Part shown: positions 45,428 to 55,924 of the stretch, piece by piece
How the letters are laid out: each line of letters begins with the position of its first letter
How positions within the stretch are numbered: the first letter of the stretch is position 1
NCBI GenBank assembly: GCA_965242565.1
Contig: OZ251457.1
Span: 1-64,000 of the forward strand
Length of the DNA stretch: 64,000 nt
Source of the DNA: CATQGW01 sp965242565
GTDB lineage: Bacteria; Chloroflexota; Dehalococcoidia; Bin125
Direction of reading: 5' to 3'
Program-made: the position numbers and the translations under genes
Notes under the pieces: model-generated
The model's database searches: none
What the model saw: the letters and a program-made list of their open reading frames with translations, nothing else
What the model was told of the DNA's origin: nothing

Positions 45428-45499
45428 CGCCCAGCCTCCCGCTGGATGCAGGGGCATTCTACAATCGGGGGCGGAACGATCAGCGAAGGGAGCGGACCG

Positions 45500-46318
45500 A
45501 TGGCACTGACCCGAATTCACCACATCGGCATCGCGGTGGAAGACGCCGATGAGGCCGGCAAGCTCTGGCAAAACGTGTTCGGCCTCGAGGTCGCGCTCGA
45601 CACCGTGCTCGAATCGCAGGGCGTGCGCGGCGTGATCTACCCCCTCGATAACTGCGAAATCGAACTGCTCCAGCCGACCCGGCCCGATACGGGAATCGCC
45701 CGCTACCTCGAAAGCAACGGGCCCGGCTTTCACCACATCTGCCTGGAATCGACCGATGTCGCCGCCGATCTGCGGGCCGCCGAGGCGAGCGGGATGGAAA
45801 TGATCGACACCGAGCCGCGCGAGGGGCTGACGGGGATGATCGGCTTCATCCACCCGCGCTCGAATCACGGCGTGCTGGTCGAGTTCGCGCAGCCGCCCGC
45901 CGACGCGCCGCAGCACGCGGGGCCCAGCGGCGACGCCGCGCCCCACGCGCTGCACCACATGACCGTCGCCGTGCATGACGTGGGCGCCGTCGCCGACGAG
46001 TTCGCCGCCAAGTACGGCTTCGCGGCTCGCGAACCGTTCGAGTCGGCCCCGTTGGGCATCGCCGGGCAGTTCACGGACCTCGGGCCGACCGCGATCGAGC
46101 TGATCACCGGTCTGCCGGGCGCGGCCGAGGGGCCGTTGCAGCGTCGGCTGGCCAACGAGGGCGAGGGGATGTTCATGGCGGCACTGACGGTGCGCGACGC
46201 GGAGGCGGCGGTGGCGCGCCTGCGCGAGCAGGGCGTCACGGTGACCGATGCGGGCGCGGGCGCGTTTATCTCGCCGCGCGACACCTACCGCACGCGCCTG
46301 CGCCTCTCGGAGGCGTAG
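45500..46318 (+). CDS. methylmalonyl-CoA epimerase with second VOC domain
   Basis: 272 residues. The first half is a methylmalonyl-CoA epimerase-type VOC domain (RIHHIGIAVEDADEAGKLWQNVFGLEV, IELLQP, GFHHICLES, FIHPRSNHGVLVEF); it swaps the 2R and 2S epimers. The second half is another VOC unit (LHHMTVAVHDVGAVADEFAAKYGF...GEGMFMAALTVRDAEAAVARL), absent from ordinary ~150-residue epimerases. AAGGGAG precedes ATG 45500; a TACAAT -10-like hexamer is at 45460-45465. Confidence 0.88.
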   Translation: MALTRIHHIGIAVEDADEAGKLWQNVFGLEVALDTVLESQGVRGVIYPLDNCEIELLQPTRPDTGIARYLESNGPGFHHICLESTDVAADLRAAEASGMEMIDTEPREGLTGMIGFIHPRSNHGVLVEFAQPPADAPQHAGPSGDAAPHALHHMTVAVHDVGAVADEFAAKYGFAAREPFESAPLGIAGQFTDLGPTAIELITGLPGAAEGPLQRRLANEGEGMFMAALTVRDAEAAVARLREQGVTVTDAGAGAFISPRDTYRTRLRLSEA

Positions 46319-46324
46319 GGCGCG

Positions 46325-46600
46325 TTCCCCTTCCGTCATTCCCGCCCCCGAGCGGGAATCCAGACGACGGCCGTCAGTGGTGCTGCGCTCCGAGCGGACC
46401 TGCGGACGCATGTCAGCGGATCACTCCGCCCCCGGCGCTGCGAACGGCGTTGGGTTTGGATTCCCGCTCGGGGGCGGGAATGACGGATCCTGGGGGCGGG
46501 AATGACGGATCCTGGGGGCGGGAATGACGGATCCTGGGGGCGGGAATGACGGATCCTGGGGGCGAGTATGGCGGATCCTGAGGGCGAGCATGGTGGTCGA
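46325..46600. repeat. composite hairpin element and GGATCCTGGGGGCGGGAATGAC units
   Basis: A composite element spans about 46332-46490, bounded by ATTCCCGCCCCCGAGCGGGAAT and ATTCCCGCTCGGGGGCGGGAAT and containing GCATGTCAGC and GTTGGGTTTGG as in the 142-bp repeats. It is followed by five about 20-bp GACGGATCCTGGGGGCGGGAAT units to about 46590. No gene is seen. Confidence 0.85.
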
Positions 46601-46662
46601 GGAGGCATGCGTGACCAGGCTTTAGGCTGTTGAGGATCGGCATCCGAGCGGAGGTGAGCACG

Positions 46663-47094
46663 ATGGCCAATGCAACGGCGACCGAAGAGAAGATCCGCGT
46701 GCTGGTGGCCAAGCCCGGGCTGGACGGGCACGACCGCGGGGCGAAGATCGTGGCGCGCGCGCTGCGCGACGCGGGGATGGAAGTGATCTACACCGGCATC
46801 CGCCAGACGCCGGACATGATCGCCGAAGCCGCGCTGCAGGAGGATGTCCACGTGGTGGCGCTCTCCGTGCTGTCGGGCGCGCACCTCGAGCTGTTTCCGC
46901 GCGTGGTGGACGCCTGCCGCGAGCGCGGCATCACGCCCGAGAACACGCTGTTCCTGGGCGGCGGGATCATTCCCGAGGACGACGCGGCGACGCTGCGCGT
47001 GGCGGGTTTCAGTGCCGTCTTCGGGCCGGGCGCGCACACCGGCGACATCGCGGAGTACGTGCGCGAGCACGTGCCGGCGCTCGACCGCTCGTGA
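46663..47094 (+). CDS. methylmalonyl-CoA mutase B12-binding subunit
   Basis: A 143-residue cobalamin-binding flavodoxin-like domain with the cobalt-ligating DxHxxG motif in GLDGHDRGAKIVARAL, followed by LSVLSGAHLELFP and LFLGGGIIP. It pairs with the catalytic subunit at 39726. GGAGGTGAGC lies just before ATG 46663. The stop overlaps meaB (GTGA). Confidence 0.95.
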   Translation: MANATATEEKIRVLVAKPGLDGHDRGAKIVARALRDAGMEVIYTGIRQTPDMIAEAALQEDVHVVALSVLSGAHLELFPRVVDACRERGITPENTLFLGGGIIPEDDAATLRVAGFSAVFGPGAHTGDIAEYVREHVPALDRS

Positions 47095-48041
47095 GCGCCA
47101 GGCTCGACGCGCTTGAGGCGCAACTGCTGGAGGGCGACCGTCGCTCGCTCTCGCGGGTGCTGACCTGGGTGGAGAACGGCGACGCGCGGGGGCGCGAGAT
47201 GCTGCGCCGGCTGTACCCGCGCAGCGGGCGGGCGCGGATCGTGGGCCTCACTGGCTCGCCCGGCGCGGGCAAGAGCACGGTGACCAACGAGTTCGCCAAA
47301 GTCTGCCGCGCGCGCGGGCTGACGGTCGGCATCGTGGCGGTGGATCCGTCCAGCCCCTACACGCAGGGGGCGATTCTCGGCGACCGGGTGCGAATGGCCG
47401 AGCTGCACGCCGATTCGGGCGTCTTCATCCGCTCGCTGGCCAGCCGCGGCGCGCTGGGCGGGCTTTCGGCGGCGACGCAGGATGTCGTGCATGTGCTCGA
47501 TGCCTACGGCAAGGATGTGGTGCTGATCGAGACGGTCGGCGCGGGGCAGGATGAGGTGGAAATCGCCTCGACCGCGCAGACGACGGTGTTGGTCAACACG
47601 CCGAACATGGGCGACGACGTGCAGACGCTCAAAGCCGGAATCATGGAGATCGCCGACGTGCTGGCGGTGAACAAGGCCGATCTGCCGGGCGTGGATCGAA
47701 TGGTCAGCGCGCTCAAGGCGCTGCTCTCGCTCGCGCCGGATCGCGACTGGCAGCCGCCGATTACGCCGCTGGTGGCGACGAAGAGCGAAGGCGTTGAAGC
47801 GCTGGTCGACGCCTGCGAGGCGCATCACGCGCATCTGGCGGAGACGGACGCTCTGGCGCAGAGCGAGGCGTCGCGGGCGCGGCAACAGATCGTGGCGCTC
47901 GCTCGCGGGCGAATGCTGGCGCGTCTGCTCAGCGAGATGGGCGAGGAGCGGCTGGCGGAGTTGTCGGCGGCGGTGGCCTCGCGGACGACGGATCCGCACA
48001 GCGCCGCCGAGGCCTGGGTCGGCGGCGGCGCGTCCGGCTGA
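47091..48041 (+). CDS. meaB: MeaB/ArgK G-protein chaperone of methylmalonyl-CoA mutase
   Basis: 316 residues. The GTPase guards B12 loading and protects the mutase. Walker A GSPGAGKST, VDPSSPYTQGAILGDRVRM (family signature), ETVGAGQDEVEI (switch II), NKADLPG, and a C-terminal dimerisation arm. Starts at a GTG overlapping the B12 subunit stop. Confidence 0.96.
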   Translation: MSARLDALEAQLLEGDRRSLSRVLTWVENGDARGREMLRRLYPRSGRARIVGLTGSPGAGKSTVTNEFAKVCRARGLTVGIVAVDPSSPYTQGAILGDRVRMAELHADSGVFIRSLASRGALGGLSAATQDVVHVLDAYGKDVVLIETVGAGQDEVEIASTAQTTVLVNTPNMGDDVQTLKAGIMEIADVLAVNKADLPGVDRMVSALKALLSLAPDRDWQPPITPLVATKSEGVEALVDACEAHHAHLAETDALAQSEASRARQQIVALARGRMLARLLSEMGEERLAELSAAVASRTTDPHSAAEAWVGGGASG

Positions 48042-48063
48042 CCGAGCGGGTACGCTCGCTCCT

Positions 48064-48753
48064 ATGGCACACGAGGAACGCGACGAGACGGCGCAGGCGG
48101 CGCGGCTGCGCATCCGCTTCGGCTGCGGCGGGGCGCTGCGCTACGTGTCGCACCTCGACCTGATGCGCGTCTGGGAGCGGGCCTGCAAGCGCGCGGGGCT
48201 GCCGCTGACGCACTCGCAGGGCTTCACGCCGCGCCCCAAAATTGCGCTGGCCGCGCCGCTGCCGGTCGGCGTGACCTCCGAAGCCGAACTGCTCGACGTC
48301 GTGCTCTACCGGTCGGTCGACATTGCGGAAACGCGGGCGGCGCTGGAGGTCCAGTTGCCCGAGGGGCTGCAACTCCGAGCGGTCGAATCGGCGCCGCTGA
48401 GGCAGCCGTCGCTGCAATCGCTGGTGCGCGCCGCCGAATACGAGGTCGCGCTCGAAGCGCCGCGCGGCTGCGCGTCGTGGCGGCGGGAAATTGCGGAGCT
48501 GTTGGCGCGCGCGGAGATTCCCTGGGAGCAGGATCGCGGCGGCAAAATTCGACGTTACGATCTGCGCCCGCTGATCCTCGCGTTGGAGCTCTCCTCCTGC
48601 GCCGAGCAGTCAGCCGCGCTGCGGATGCGTCTGCGGCACGACGAGCGGGGCGCGGGGCGTCCTGAGCAGGTCGCGCTGGCGCTGGGCGTCTCGCGTCCGC
48701 CGCTGCGCATTCACCGCGTGAGCCTCGAGCTCGCCGCGGCGGGCGCGGAGTAA
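48064..48753 (+). CDS. TIGR03936-type (DUF2344) radical-SAM-linked protein
   Basis: 229 residues with the DUF2344 start (RLRIRFGCGGALRYVSHLDLMRVWERACKRAGLPLTHSQGFTPRPKIALAAPLPVGV). It is usually encoded next to or fused with a B12-binding radical SAM protein, which is absent here. Function unknown. ATG 48064 gives the normal length. Confidence 0.85.
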   Translation: MAHEERDETAQAARLRIRFGCGGALRYVSHLDLMRVWERACKRAGLPLTHSQGFTPRPKIALAAPLPVGVTSEAELLDVVLYRSVDIAETRAALEVQLPEGLQLRAVESAPLRQPSLQSLVRAAEYEVALEAPRGCASWRREIAELLARAEIPWEQDRGGKIRRYDLRPLILALELSSCAEQSAALRMRLRHDERGAGRPEQVALALGVSRPPLRIHRVSLELAAAGAE

Positions 48754-48758
48754 TCGTC

Positions 48759-49373
48759 GTGGGGCGCGTCCTGCTGCTGCGACATGTGGAGTCGGAGGCC
48801 AACCGCGCGAGCGTGGGCCTGGGGCGCACCGATTCGCCGCCGACCGAGCTCGGCCTGCGCCAGCTGGAGCGGACCGTGGATGCGCTGTCGGGCGAGCGGG
48901 TCGGGCGGGTGCTGACCAGCCCGTTGCGCCGCGCCGGCCTGCTGGCGGAGGCGATCGCCGCCGCACACGGTCTGGCGGCCGAGCCGGTTGAGGCGCTGAT
49001 CGAAATGGATGTGGGCGAGCTCGAGGGTCTGGAGTGGTCGGTCGCGCGCGAGCGCTACGGCGAGTTCCTGCGCGGCTGGCGCGGCCCGGAGTCGGCGCAG
49101 CTGCGGATGCCCGGCGGCGAGTCGCTCGCCGATGTGCTGGAGCGCTCACGCCCCGTCTTCGATGGGTTGCTGGCGAGCGATGCCGAGGGGGCGAGCGTCG
49201 TGGTGTCGCATAATTTCGTGGTCAAGGCGCTGCTCACATATGCGCTGGGTTTGCCGATCGAGGAGTGGCGCCGCATCGATGTGGGGTTGGCGTCGATCTC
49301 CGCGGTGCGCGGGGGCGATGAGCACCCCGTTGTTGAGCGGCTGAATGAGCGGGCGCATCTGGCAGCGATGTGA
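48759..49373 (+). CDS. histidine phosphatase (phosphoglycerate mutase-like)
   Basis: 204 residues with the phosphohistidine motif LLRHVESEAN (RHxE), TSPLRRAGLLAEAI, EMDVGELEG and the second histidine in VVVSHNFVVKAL. The substrate is unknown; cobalamin-precursor phosphatase (CobC-like) is one option given the B12 context. Starts at a GTG 5 bp after the previous stop. Confidence 0.88.
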   Translation: MGRVLLLRHVESEANRASVGLGRTDSPPTELGLRQLERTVDALSGERVGRVLTSPLRRAGLLAEAIAAAHGLAAEPVEALIEMDVGELEGLEWSVARERYGEFLRGWRGPESAQLRMPGGESLADVLERSRPVFDGLLASDAEGASVVVSHNFVVKALLTYALGLPIEEWRRIDVGLASISAVRGGDEHPVVERLNERAHLAAM

Positions 49374-49448
49374 GCACAGGAGGCTCTACCCCCTCTCTTC
49401 ACGTGTGGGGTTGAATTCGTGGTGCCGTGCGAACTACGTCACGGTGGG

Positions 49449-50978
49449 CTATGTAAGCCCTGTGCCGGGGACATCGTTCGAGAACAACTCAAGGAGTCGT
49501 ACAGCCTGCTCGATCCCCCTTTGATCGGAAGGTTCTGCGTAGTAAGAGGTGTCCCATGGGTCGCGCAGACCGCAGAAGAATTCCACGTTGTCGACCACGA
49601 TTTCTGCGTAACGCCGCTGCGTGGATGGTGTTTCGCTGCTGGTGCCCACCGCTTTATCGGCCTGCTGTAGGTAGTCCTTCAAAGCGCCGAGGTTTTCCTT
49701 GTTCAGCTCACCGTTGCGGTCGATTCCGAACAGCAACACGCACGAGATGAGCAAGCCTTCGACAGCCGCCCATGACAAAGAAGGGCGGACTGCGCTTGCC
49801 CCGGCAGCCCCCAGCAACCGTTCGATCAGCTCTGTGTCGGCTGCATCGCCAGTGATGGTCCGATGGTACAGGTCAGGTTCGATCGTCCTCAGCAAGAGGA
49901 GAACTGTGACGGCGAACGTGTTCCCGTCGTCTGGCCCTGACATTGACGCCAAGACAGTACCAAGCCGATGGACTGCTTGGAGAACTCGCCTCAAGCTGTA
50001 CTCCGAGCTGCTCAAGGAGCGCCGCAGCACATCAGGTAAGGCGTTCGGATCAGGGTCACCCGGCCGCCTATGCGTCTGTATCCAGTCTGTTACGCCGGTG
50101 GATGCGAGAGCTGCTGTTATGAAGTCGAGGCGATCGACGGTTGGCAGGCGGTAATCGATGTCGAAGAAGCGCCACAGGTACCCATCCGCGTCGAAGCTCT
50201 CGCCGTAGAGCGCCTTGACGGAGCTGGCGAGTTGCGCGCGGTCGAGGCACAGGACGAAGACGATGCGATCGACGCTGAACAGATGCTTGGCCGCCTCCAG
50301 AAGCTCAACGGCATATGTCGGCCGGCAGCGATCAAGCTCGTCCACCAGGACGACCAACGCCCGCCCATCGTTGTCCTTGGCCGATGCGTCCGCGACATCG
50401 GCCAGTGAGCTGCGAAAGGCTTGAAGCGCAGCCTTCGTTTCGTCGTAGTGCTCGATCATCGTCTGCCGCAGCGACGGCTGTTTGGGCTCGAGTTCGTGCG
50501 CGAGCCGCGACCCGAAGAGCGGGACGACGCCAGACACAACCACTCGGGCGGTTGCGCCGGGCACAGTCCGAGCGATGGACGCGGCAGCCGAGCGTAGTCG
50601 GTGTCCTCCTAGGCGCCCCGCCGTGCTCCCCAGGTTTTGGAGTCCGGTCGCGATCTCCGATGTGAGCGCGATGAACGGATCTTGGGCGAAGTCGGTTTCC
50701 CAGGCGTTGAACTCGACGACGGGGAATCGCTCGTTGCGGAGATACTGCGCCCACATACGCAGGAACGTCGTCTTGCCCATGCCCCAGCCGGCGTCGACTG
50801 CCATCACACAAGGACCTTCAATCGAGCCGATCGTGGTGGTGAGCGCTTTGATTGACTCGGCGCGCCCCAGCAAGTCGTGCTCGAAGGGGTCGTCGGCCGA
50901 GATTTCGAATTTGGAGGGCTGGATGCGGATCGGCATTGGCTGCGATGTTTCGGGTGACGGCTCGATGTTCCCAGTCAT
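49449..50978 (-). CDS. KAP-family P-loop NTPase
   Basis: 509 residues. Walker A AGWGMGKTTF (K69), Walker B ALVVLVDELDRC (D213) and the following YAVELLEAAKHLFSVDRIVFVLCLDRAQLASSVKALYG identify the KAP family (PifA/Kidins220), whose bacterial members include phage-exclusion proteins. The C-terminal half is helical. No clear double membrane anchor is seen, though two hydrophobic stretches (ARVVVSGVVPLFG and WAAVEGLLISCVLLFG) exist. ATG 50978 is preferred; the ORF back to 51278 runs through IS110 remnant DNA. Single gene, codon use less GC-skewed than its neighbours. Confidence 0.85.
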   Translation of the reverse strand: MTGNIEPSPETSQPMPIRIQPSKFEISADDPFEHDLLGRAESIKALTTTIGSIEGPCVMAVDAGWGMGKTTFLRMWAQYLRNERFPVVEFNAWETDFAQDPFIALTSEIATGLQNLGSTAGRLGGHRLRSAAASIARTVPGATARVVVSGVVPLFGSRLAHELEPKQPSLRQTMIEHYDETKAALQAFRSSLADVADASAKDNDGRALVVLVDELDRCRPTYAVELLEAAKHLFSVDRIVFVLCLDRAQLASSVKALYGESFDADGYLWRFFDIDYRLPTVDRLDFITAALASTGVTDWIQTHRRPGDPDPNALPDVLRRSLSSSEYSLRRVLQAVHRLGTVLASMSGPDDGNTFAVTVLLLLRTIEPDLYHRTITGDAADTELIERLLGAAGASAVRPSLSWAAVEGLLISCVLLFGIDRNGELNKENLGALKDYLQQADKAVGTSSETPSTQRRYAEIVVDNVEFFCGLRDPWDTSYYAEPSDQRGIEQAVRLLELFSNDVPGTGLT

Positions 50979-51059
50979 TTTCCACGATCTTCGACGATCC
51001 GACTGGCGATGACATAAGCGCCCGGACAGCGTAGAACAGCGCTGGCTTGCGCACGCACG

Positions 51060-51296
51060 GCTGGACGCGGCCAACGCAGCATCTGGGGCGGGTGCGCGGC
51101 GGTGCGCGCCGTGCTCTACATGGCCGCGCCCAGCGCGGCCCGCTGGAACCCCCACATCCGCGCTTGCCGTGAACGACTGCGCGCCGGCGGCAAGCCGGCC
51201 AAAGTCGCGCTCGTCGCCTGCATGCGCAAACTGCTCACCATCCTCAACGTCGTCCTCCGAGACGGCGCCCCCTGGCAACCTCCGACCACCGCTTGA
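51060..51296 (+). pseudogene. IS110-family transposase C-terminal remnant
   Basis: The plus-strand frame reads QRSIWGGCAAVRAVLYMAA, ARWNPHIRACRERL, AGGKPAKVALVACMRKLLTIL and NVVLRDGAPWQP before a stop, the C-terminal signature of IS110 transposases. The N-terminal RuvC-like two-thirds are missing; upstream DNA belongs to the KAP gene region. It marks a decayed insertion beside the KAP NTPase. Confidence 0.85.
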
Positions 51297-51339
51297 CCCC
51301 CATCACAGTTGCTCCGTCCCCCCAGCGCCCCTTTTCCCC

Positions 51340-51990
51340 GTCATTCCCGCCTCCCCTGTTCGTCGTTCCAGACTTGATCTGGAACCCAAACCCAACCCCC
51401 TTCACAGCGCAGGGGACCGGAGCGGTCCCCAACGCCGTTCGCAGGCCGCTCGGGGCCCCGTCCCGCCAACGACCGCCGTATGGGCCCCAGATCAAGTCTG
51501 GGGCGACGGAAAAAGGCACACCGCCGCCCCCACCGCCACACCCACGCCACCCCCACTCCGTCATACCCGCGCTTGCCGCGGAGCCTGTCCCCGGCCCGAA
51601 CGCGGGTATCTCGACGCGAACAGCACCACCATTGCACCCCCCCACCCTCCCGCCCTTCCCGCCGCATCTTCCCGTCAATCCCGCCGCCTCTTTCTGGTCA
51701 TTCCCGCCTTGCGCGGGAATCCATACGGCGGCTGCCGGCGGCGCGGCGTATCGGGATGCCTTGCGCACGGGCGTTGGGAGATGGTTCGGGTCCGTTGTGC
51801 TGCGAACGGGGTTGGGTTTGGGTTCCCCCGTTCGAGCCGGGGGCGGGCTCCGCTTTCGCGGGAACGACGAAAGGGTGGGTGGCGGGGACGACGGGAAGCG
51901 GGCGGTTGGGGTGGGATGGGGCCGATTCCCGCTCGGGGGCGGGAATGACGGGAAGGTGGGGGCGGGGATGACGCGGGCGCGCCGACTGGG
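51340..51990. repeat. 650-bp mosaic hairpin-repeat field
   Basis: In order: an inverted composite element (about 51355-51510) bounded by GTTCCAGACTTGATCTGGAAC and GCCCCAGATCAAGTCTGGGGC; an ATACCCGCG hairpin (51563-51609) interrupted by about 25 bp (AGCCTGTCCCCGGCCCGAAC); a direct composite element (about 51698-51875) starting ATTCCCGCCTTGCGCGGGAAT. Its right hairpin (51822-51864) carries the same insert in reverse orientation. Last is an ATTCCCGCTCGGGGGCGGGAAT hairpin (about 51930). No gene is seen. Confidence 0.85.
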
Positions 51991-52075
51991 GGTTGCGCGC
52001 CGCTTGCGCACTTGCGCAAGGGCGCCCTGACGCGGCTAGAGTGAGGGCGGGCGGACCTGGGGCGCGCAGCCGTGT

Positions 52076-52639
52076 ATGACGGAGCACAACGAGGCGGACG
52101 CTTCGGCGCCGCCGGCGTCGAACACTCCGTTCGACCCCTTCGAGTCGCCGTTCGGCCCACCGCTGGTGGAGTCGCCCTCGACCGACGAGCCCGCGCCGCC
52201 GGAGGCGGAAGATGCCGGATCGGACGAGCTATCGGTTGAGCCGCCGCCGGACGACGACCAGCCCGGCCGCGCGCCGCGTTCGGGACGCGGCCTGCTGCGG
52301 CGACTCGCGCCGATGCTGGCTTTCGCCGCCACCGTCGCACTGGTTGGCTGGGTCGTCTATTCGGGCGTGGAAGGACTGCTCCAGTCGAATTCGCTGGAGG
52401 CGCGGATTGCGGAGACGCAGGAGGAGATCGCGGCGCTGCAATGCGAGGCGGACCAGCTCGCCGCGATGGTCGCCTGGCTGGAGTCGGATGAGTATGTGGA
52501 GCGCACGGCGCGCGAGGATCTGGGGCTGGTGCGCCCCGCCGAGGAGGCGTTCGCCGTCCACGCGCCGCCGCGCGAGGGGCTGTCGATCGTGCGCTCGCCC
52601 TGGTGGGCCAATCTGCTGCACGAGTCGGCCTGCGCCTGA
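52076..52639 (+). CDS. FtsB/DivIC-like septum protein
   Basis: 187 residues: a disordered acidic Pro-rich cytoplasmic region (1-70), one membrane helix at about 79-98 (LAPMLAFAATVALVGWVVYSG), then a coiled coil (SNSLEARIAETQEEIAALQCEADQLAAMVAWL) and the YVERTAREDLGLVRPAE motif typical of FtsB/DivIC. It would bridge FtsL and FtsQ in the divisome. The N-terminal extension is longer than in most FtsB. Confidence 0.8.
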   Translation: MTEHNEADASAPPASNTPFDPFESPFGPPLVESPSTDEPAPPEAEDAGSDELSVEPPPDDDQPGRAPRSGRGLLRRLAPMLAFAATVALVGWVVYSGVEGLLQSNSLEARIAETQEEIAALQCEADQLAAMVAWLESDEYVERTAREDLGLVRPAEEAFAVHAPPREGLSIVRSPWWANLLHESACA

Positions 52640-52663
52640 CCAGGCGCTCTATCGGGCGCTCCG

Positions 52664-53746
52664 GTGAGTGATGCGCCCGTGAGCCGCGCGCCCGACGACC
52701 GCGCGACGCGGCGGCTCTTGCGCCGCGTGGGCGACGCGCTGCTCGAGGCGCTGCTCGAGGCGTCGGGCGAGGGCGGGGGACGCGAGCTGATCGTCGCGTT
52801 GTCGGGCGGGCCGGATTCCTCGGCGCTGCTCCTCGCGCTGGCGGATGGGCGCGCGCGGACGGGCTGGCAGCCGCGCGCGGTGCATGTCGATCATCGGATC
52901 AGCGCCGCGCGGCAGCGCCGCGCGTTCCGCGCGGCCGCGGCGCGGGCGGCGGAGCTGGCGCAGGTTCCGCTCGACATCCGCTGCGCCGACGCGCCGGCGC
53001 GAGCACGCGAGCGGCGGATCGGCATTGAGGCGGCGGCGCGAGAGGTGCGCTACGAGGCGCTGGCGGCGGCGGCGCGGGAGATCGGCGCGACCGTCGTCGC
53101 CGTGGCGCACACGCGCAACGACCAGGCGGAGACGATGCTGCTGCACATCGTGCGCGGCGCGCAGCTCGACGGGCTGGCGGGCATGCGTCCGCTCGCTCCG
53201 CTGCCCTACGCGGAGGGTGCACCGCCGCTGCGCTTGGTCCGTCCGATGCTGGACCTGACCCGCGACGACACCCGCGCGATCTGCGCCGCCTGGGGCTTCG
53301 AGCCGGCGGAGGATCCGGCCAACGACGACCTGGAACGGCTGCGGAATCGCCTGCGCCACCGGCTGCTGCCGCAGCTGCGCGAGCTCAATCCGCAGCTCGA
53401 TGCGGCGCTGGCGCGGCTGGCGGAGGGCGCGGCGGCCGACCGCGCGTTTCTCGATCAGGCGGCGGCGGCGGCGCTGGATGGCCTGACGACGCTGGATGGC
53501 CTGACGGCGGGGGACGAGGACGCCGAGGGCGCGTGGCCGCGAGCGGAGTTGGCGGCGCTGCATCCGGCGCTGCGCCGCCGCGTGCTGCGGCTGATCGCGG
53601 CCGGCGCGGGGCTGGAGCTGAGCGGCGAGCGCACGGCGGCGGCCGAACGCCTGCTGGCGCGCGATTCCGGCGAGGTCCAGCTGGGCGCGGGCGTCAGCCT
53701 GCGGCTGCGTCGGGGGCGGCTCGCGCTCGTCCGCCGCGCCCGCTGA
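52664..53746 (+). CDS. tilS: tRNA(Ile)-lysidine synthetase
   Basis: 360 residues; converts C34 of tRNA-Ile(CAU) to lysidine. PP-loop ATP motif VALSGGPDSSALLLAL, VHVDHRI, AAREVRYEALAAAA, VAHTRNDQAETMLLHIVRG and PANDDLERLRNRLRHRLLP. The short C-terminal region suggests the compact type. Starts at a GTG 24 bp after the FtsB-like gene. Confidence 0.93.
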   Translation: MSDAPVSRAPDDRATRRLLRRVGDALLEALLEASGEGGGRELIVALSGGPDSSALLLALADGRARTGWQPRAVHVDHRISAARQRRAFRAAAARAAELAQVPLDIRCADAPARARERRIGIEAAAREVRYEALAAAAREIGATVVAVAHTRNDQAETMLLHIVRGAQLDGLAGMRPLAPLPYAEGAPPLRLVRPMLDLTRDDTRAICAAWGFEPAEDPANDDLERLRNRLRHRLLPQLRELNPQLDAALARLAEGAAADRAFLDQAAAAALDGLTTLDGLTAGDEDAEGAWPRAELAALHPALRRRVLRLIAAGAGLELSGERTAAAERLLARDSGEVQLGAGVSLRLRRGRLALVRRAR

Positions 53747-53754
53747 GGTGCGCC

Positions 53755-53845
53755 GAGAGTGGGCTTGGCGGCGGGCTTGGCGGCGGGCTTGGCAGAGGGC
53801 CGGCACGGGCTTGCGAGGGGTTTGCGAGGGGTTTGCGAGGGGGGT
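53755..53845. repeat. short tandem repeats upstream of the rRNA promoter
   Basis: Three copies of GGGCTTGGCGGC (about 53761-53795) are followed by three copies of an 11-bp GGGTTTGCGAG unit (about 53808-53842), ending next to the -35 box. They may stiffen or bend DNA upstream of the promoter, in the place of an UP element; that role is a guess. Confidence 0.7.
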
Positions 53846-53846
53846 G

Positions 53847-53876
53847 TTGACAAGTGGCGCGCGGTCCGTCTATGAT
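53847..53876 (+). promoter_or_regulatory. sigma-70 type rRNA promoter
   Basis: TTGACA (53847-53852) and TATGAT (53871-53876) with an 18-bp spacer, about 220 bp before 16S. This is the best match to a housekeeping promoter in the window. Confidence 0.85.
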
Positions 53877-53937
53877 TGCCGTCTACGCCTGAAGCAGGCG
53901 GAGCGCAGCCGCTCAGCGCGGCGCGCCCGGCGGCGGC

Positions 53938-55716
<1,779 letters not shown>

Positions 55717-55772
55717 ACCCGCCGCCCATCAAATCGGCGGCTGCCCGCCCAGCCGCCTTGTGCCAGCCCCTC

Positions 55773-55849
55773 GGGCCATTAGCTCAGCAGGTTAGAGCGC
55801 AGTCCTGATAAGACTGAGGTCCCTGGTTCGAGTCCAGGATGGCCCACCA
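55773..55849 (+). tRNA. tRNA-Ile(GAT)
   Basis: 77 nt; acceptor GGGCCAT/ATGGCCC, anticodon loop CTGATAA (GAT), T-arm CCTGG-TTCGAGT-CCAGG, encoded CCA. Usual rRNA-operon tRNA, 180 bp after 16S. Confidence 0.97.
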
Positions 55850-55924
55850 CAACGTCAATCTCCGCATCCCAAGCCTGTGCGCTAGCCTGAGTTCGTCCTC
55901 GGGCGGGGACCGGGCGGCGCTGCG

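Noticed and set aside
49449..51278. N-terminally extended KAP protein (609 residues)
   Set aside because: The first 100 residues are encoded by the IS110 remnant region read antisense and look unlike the rest; ATG 50978 fits better.
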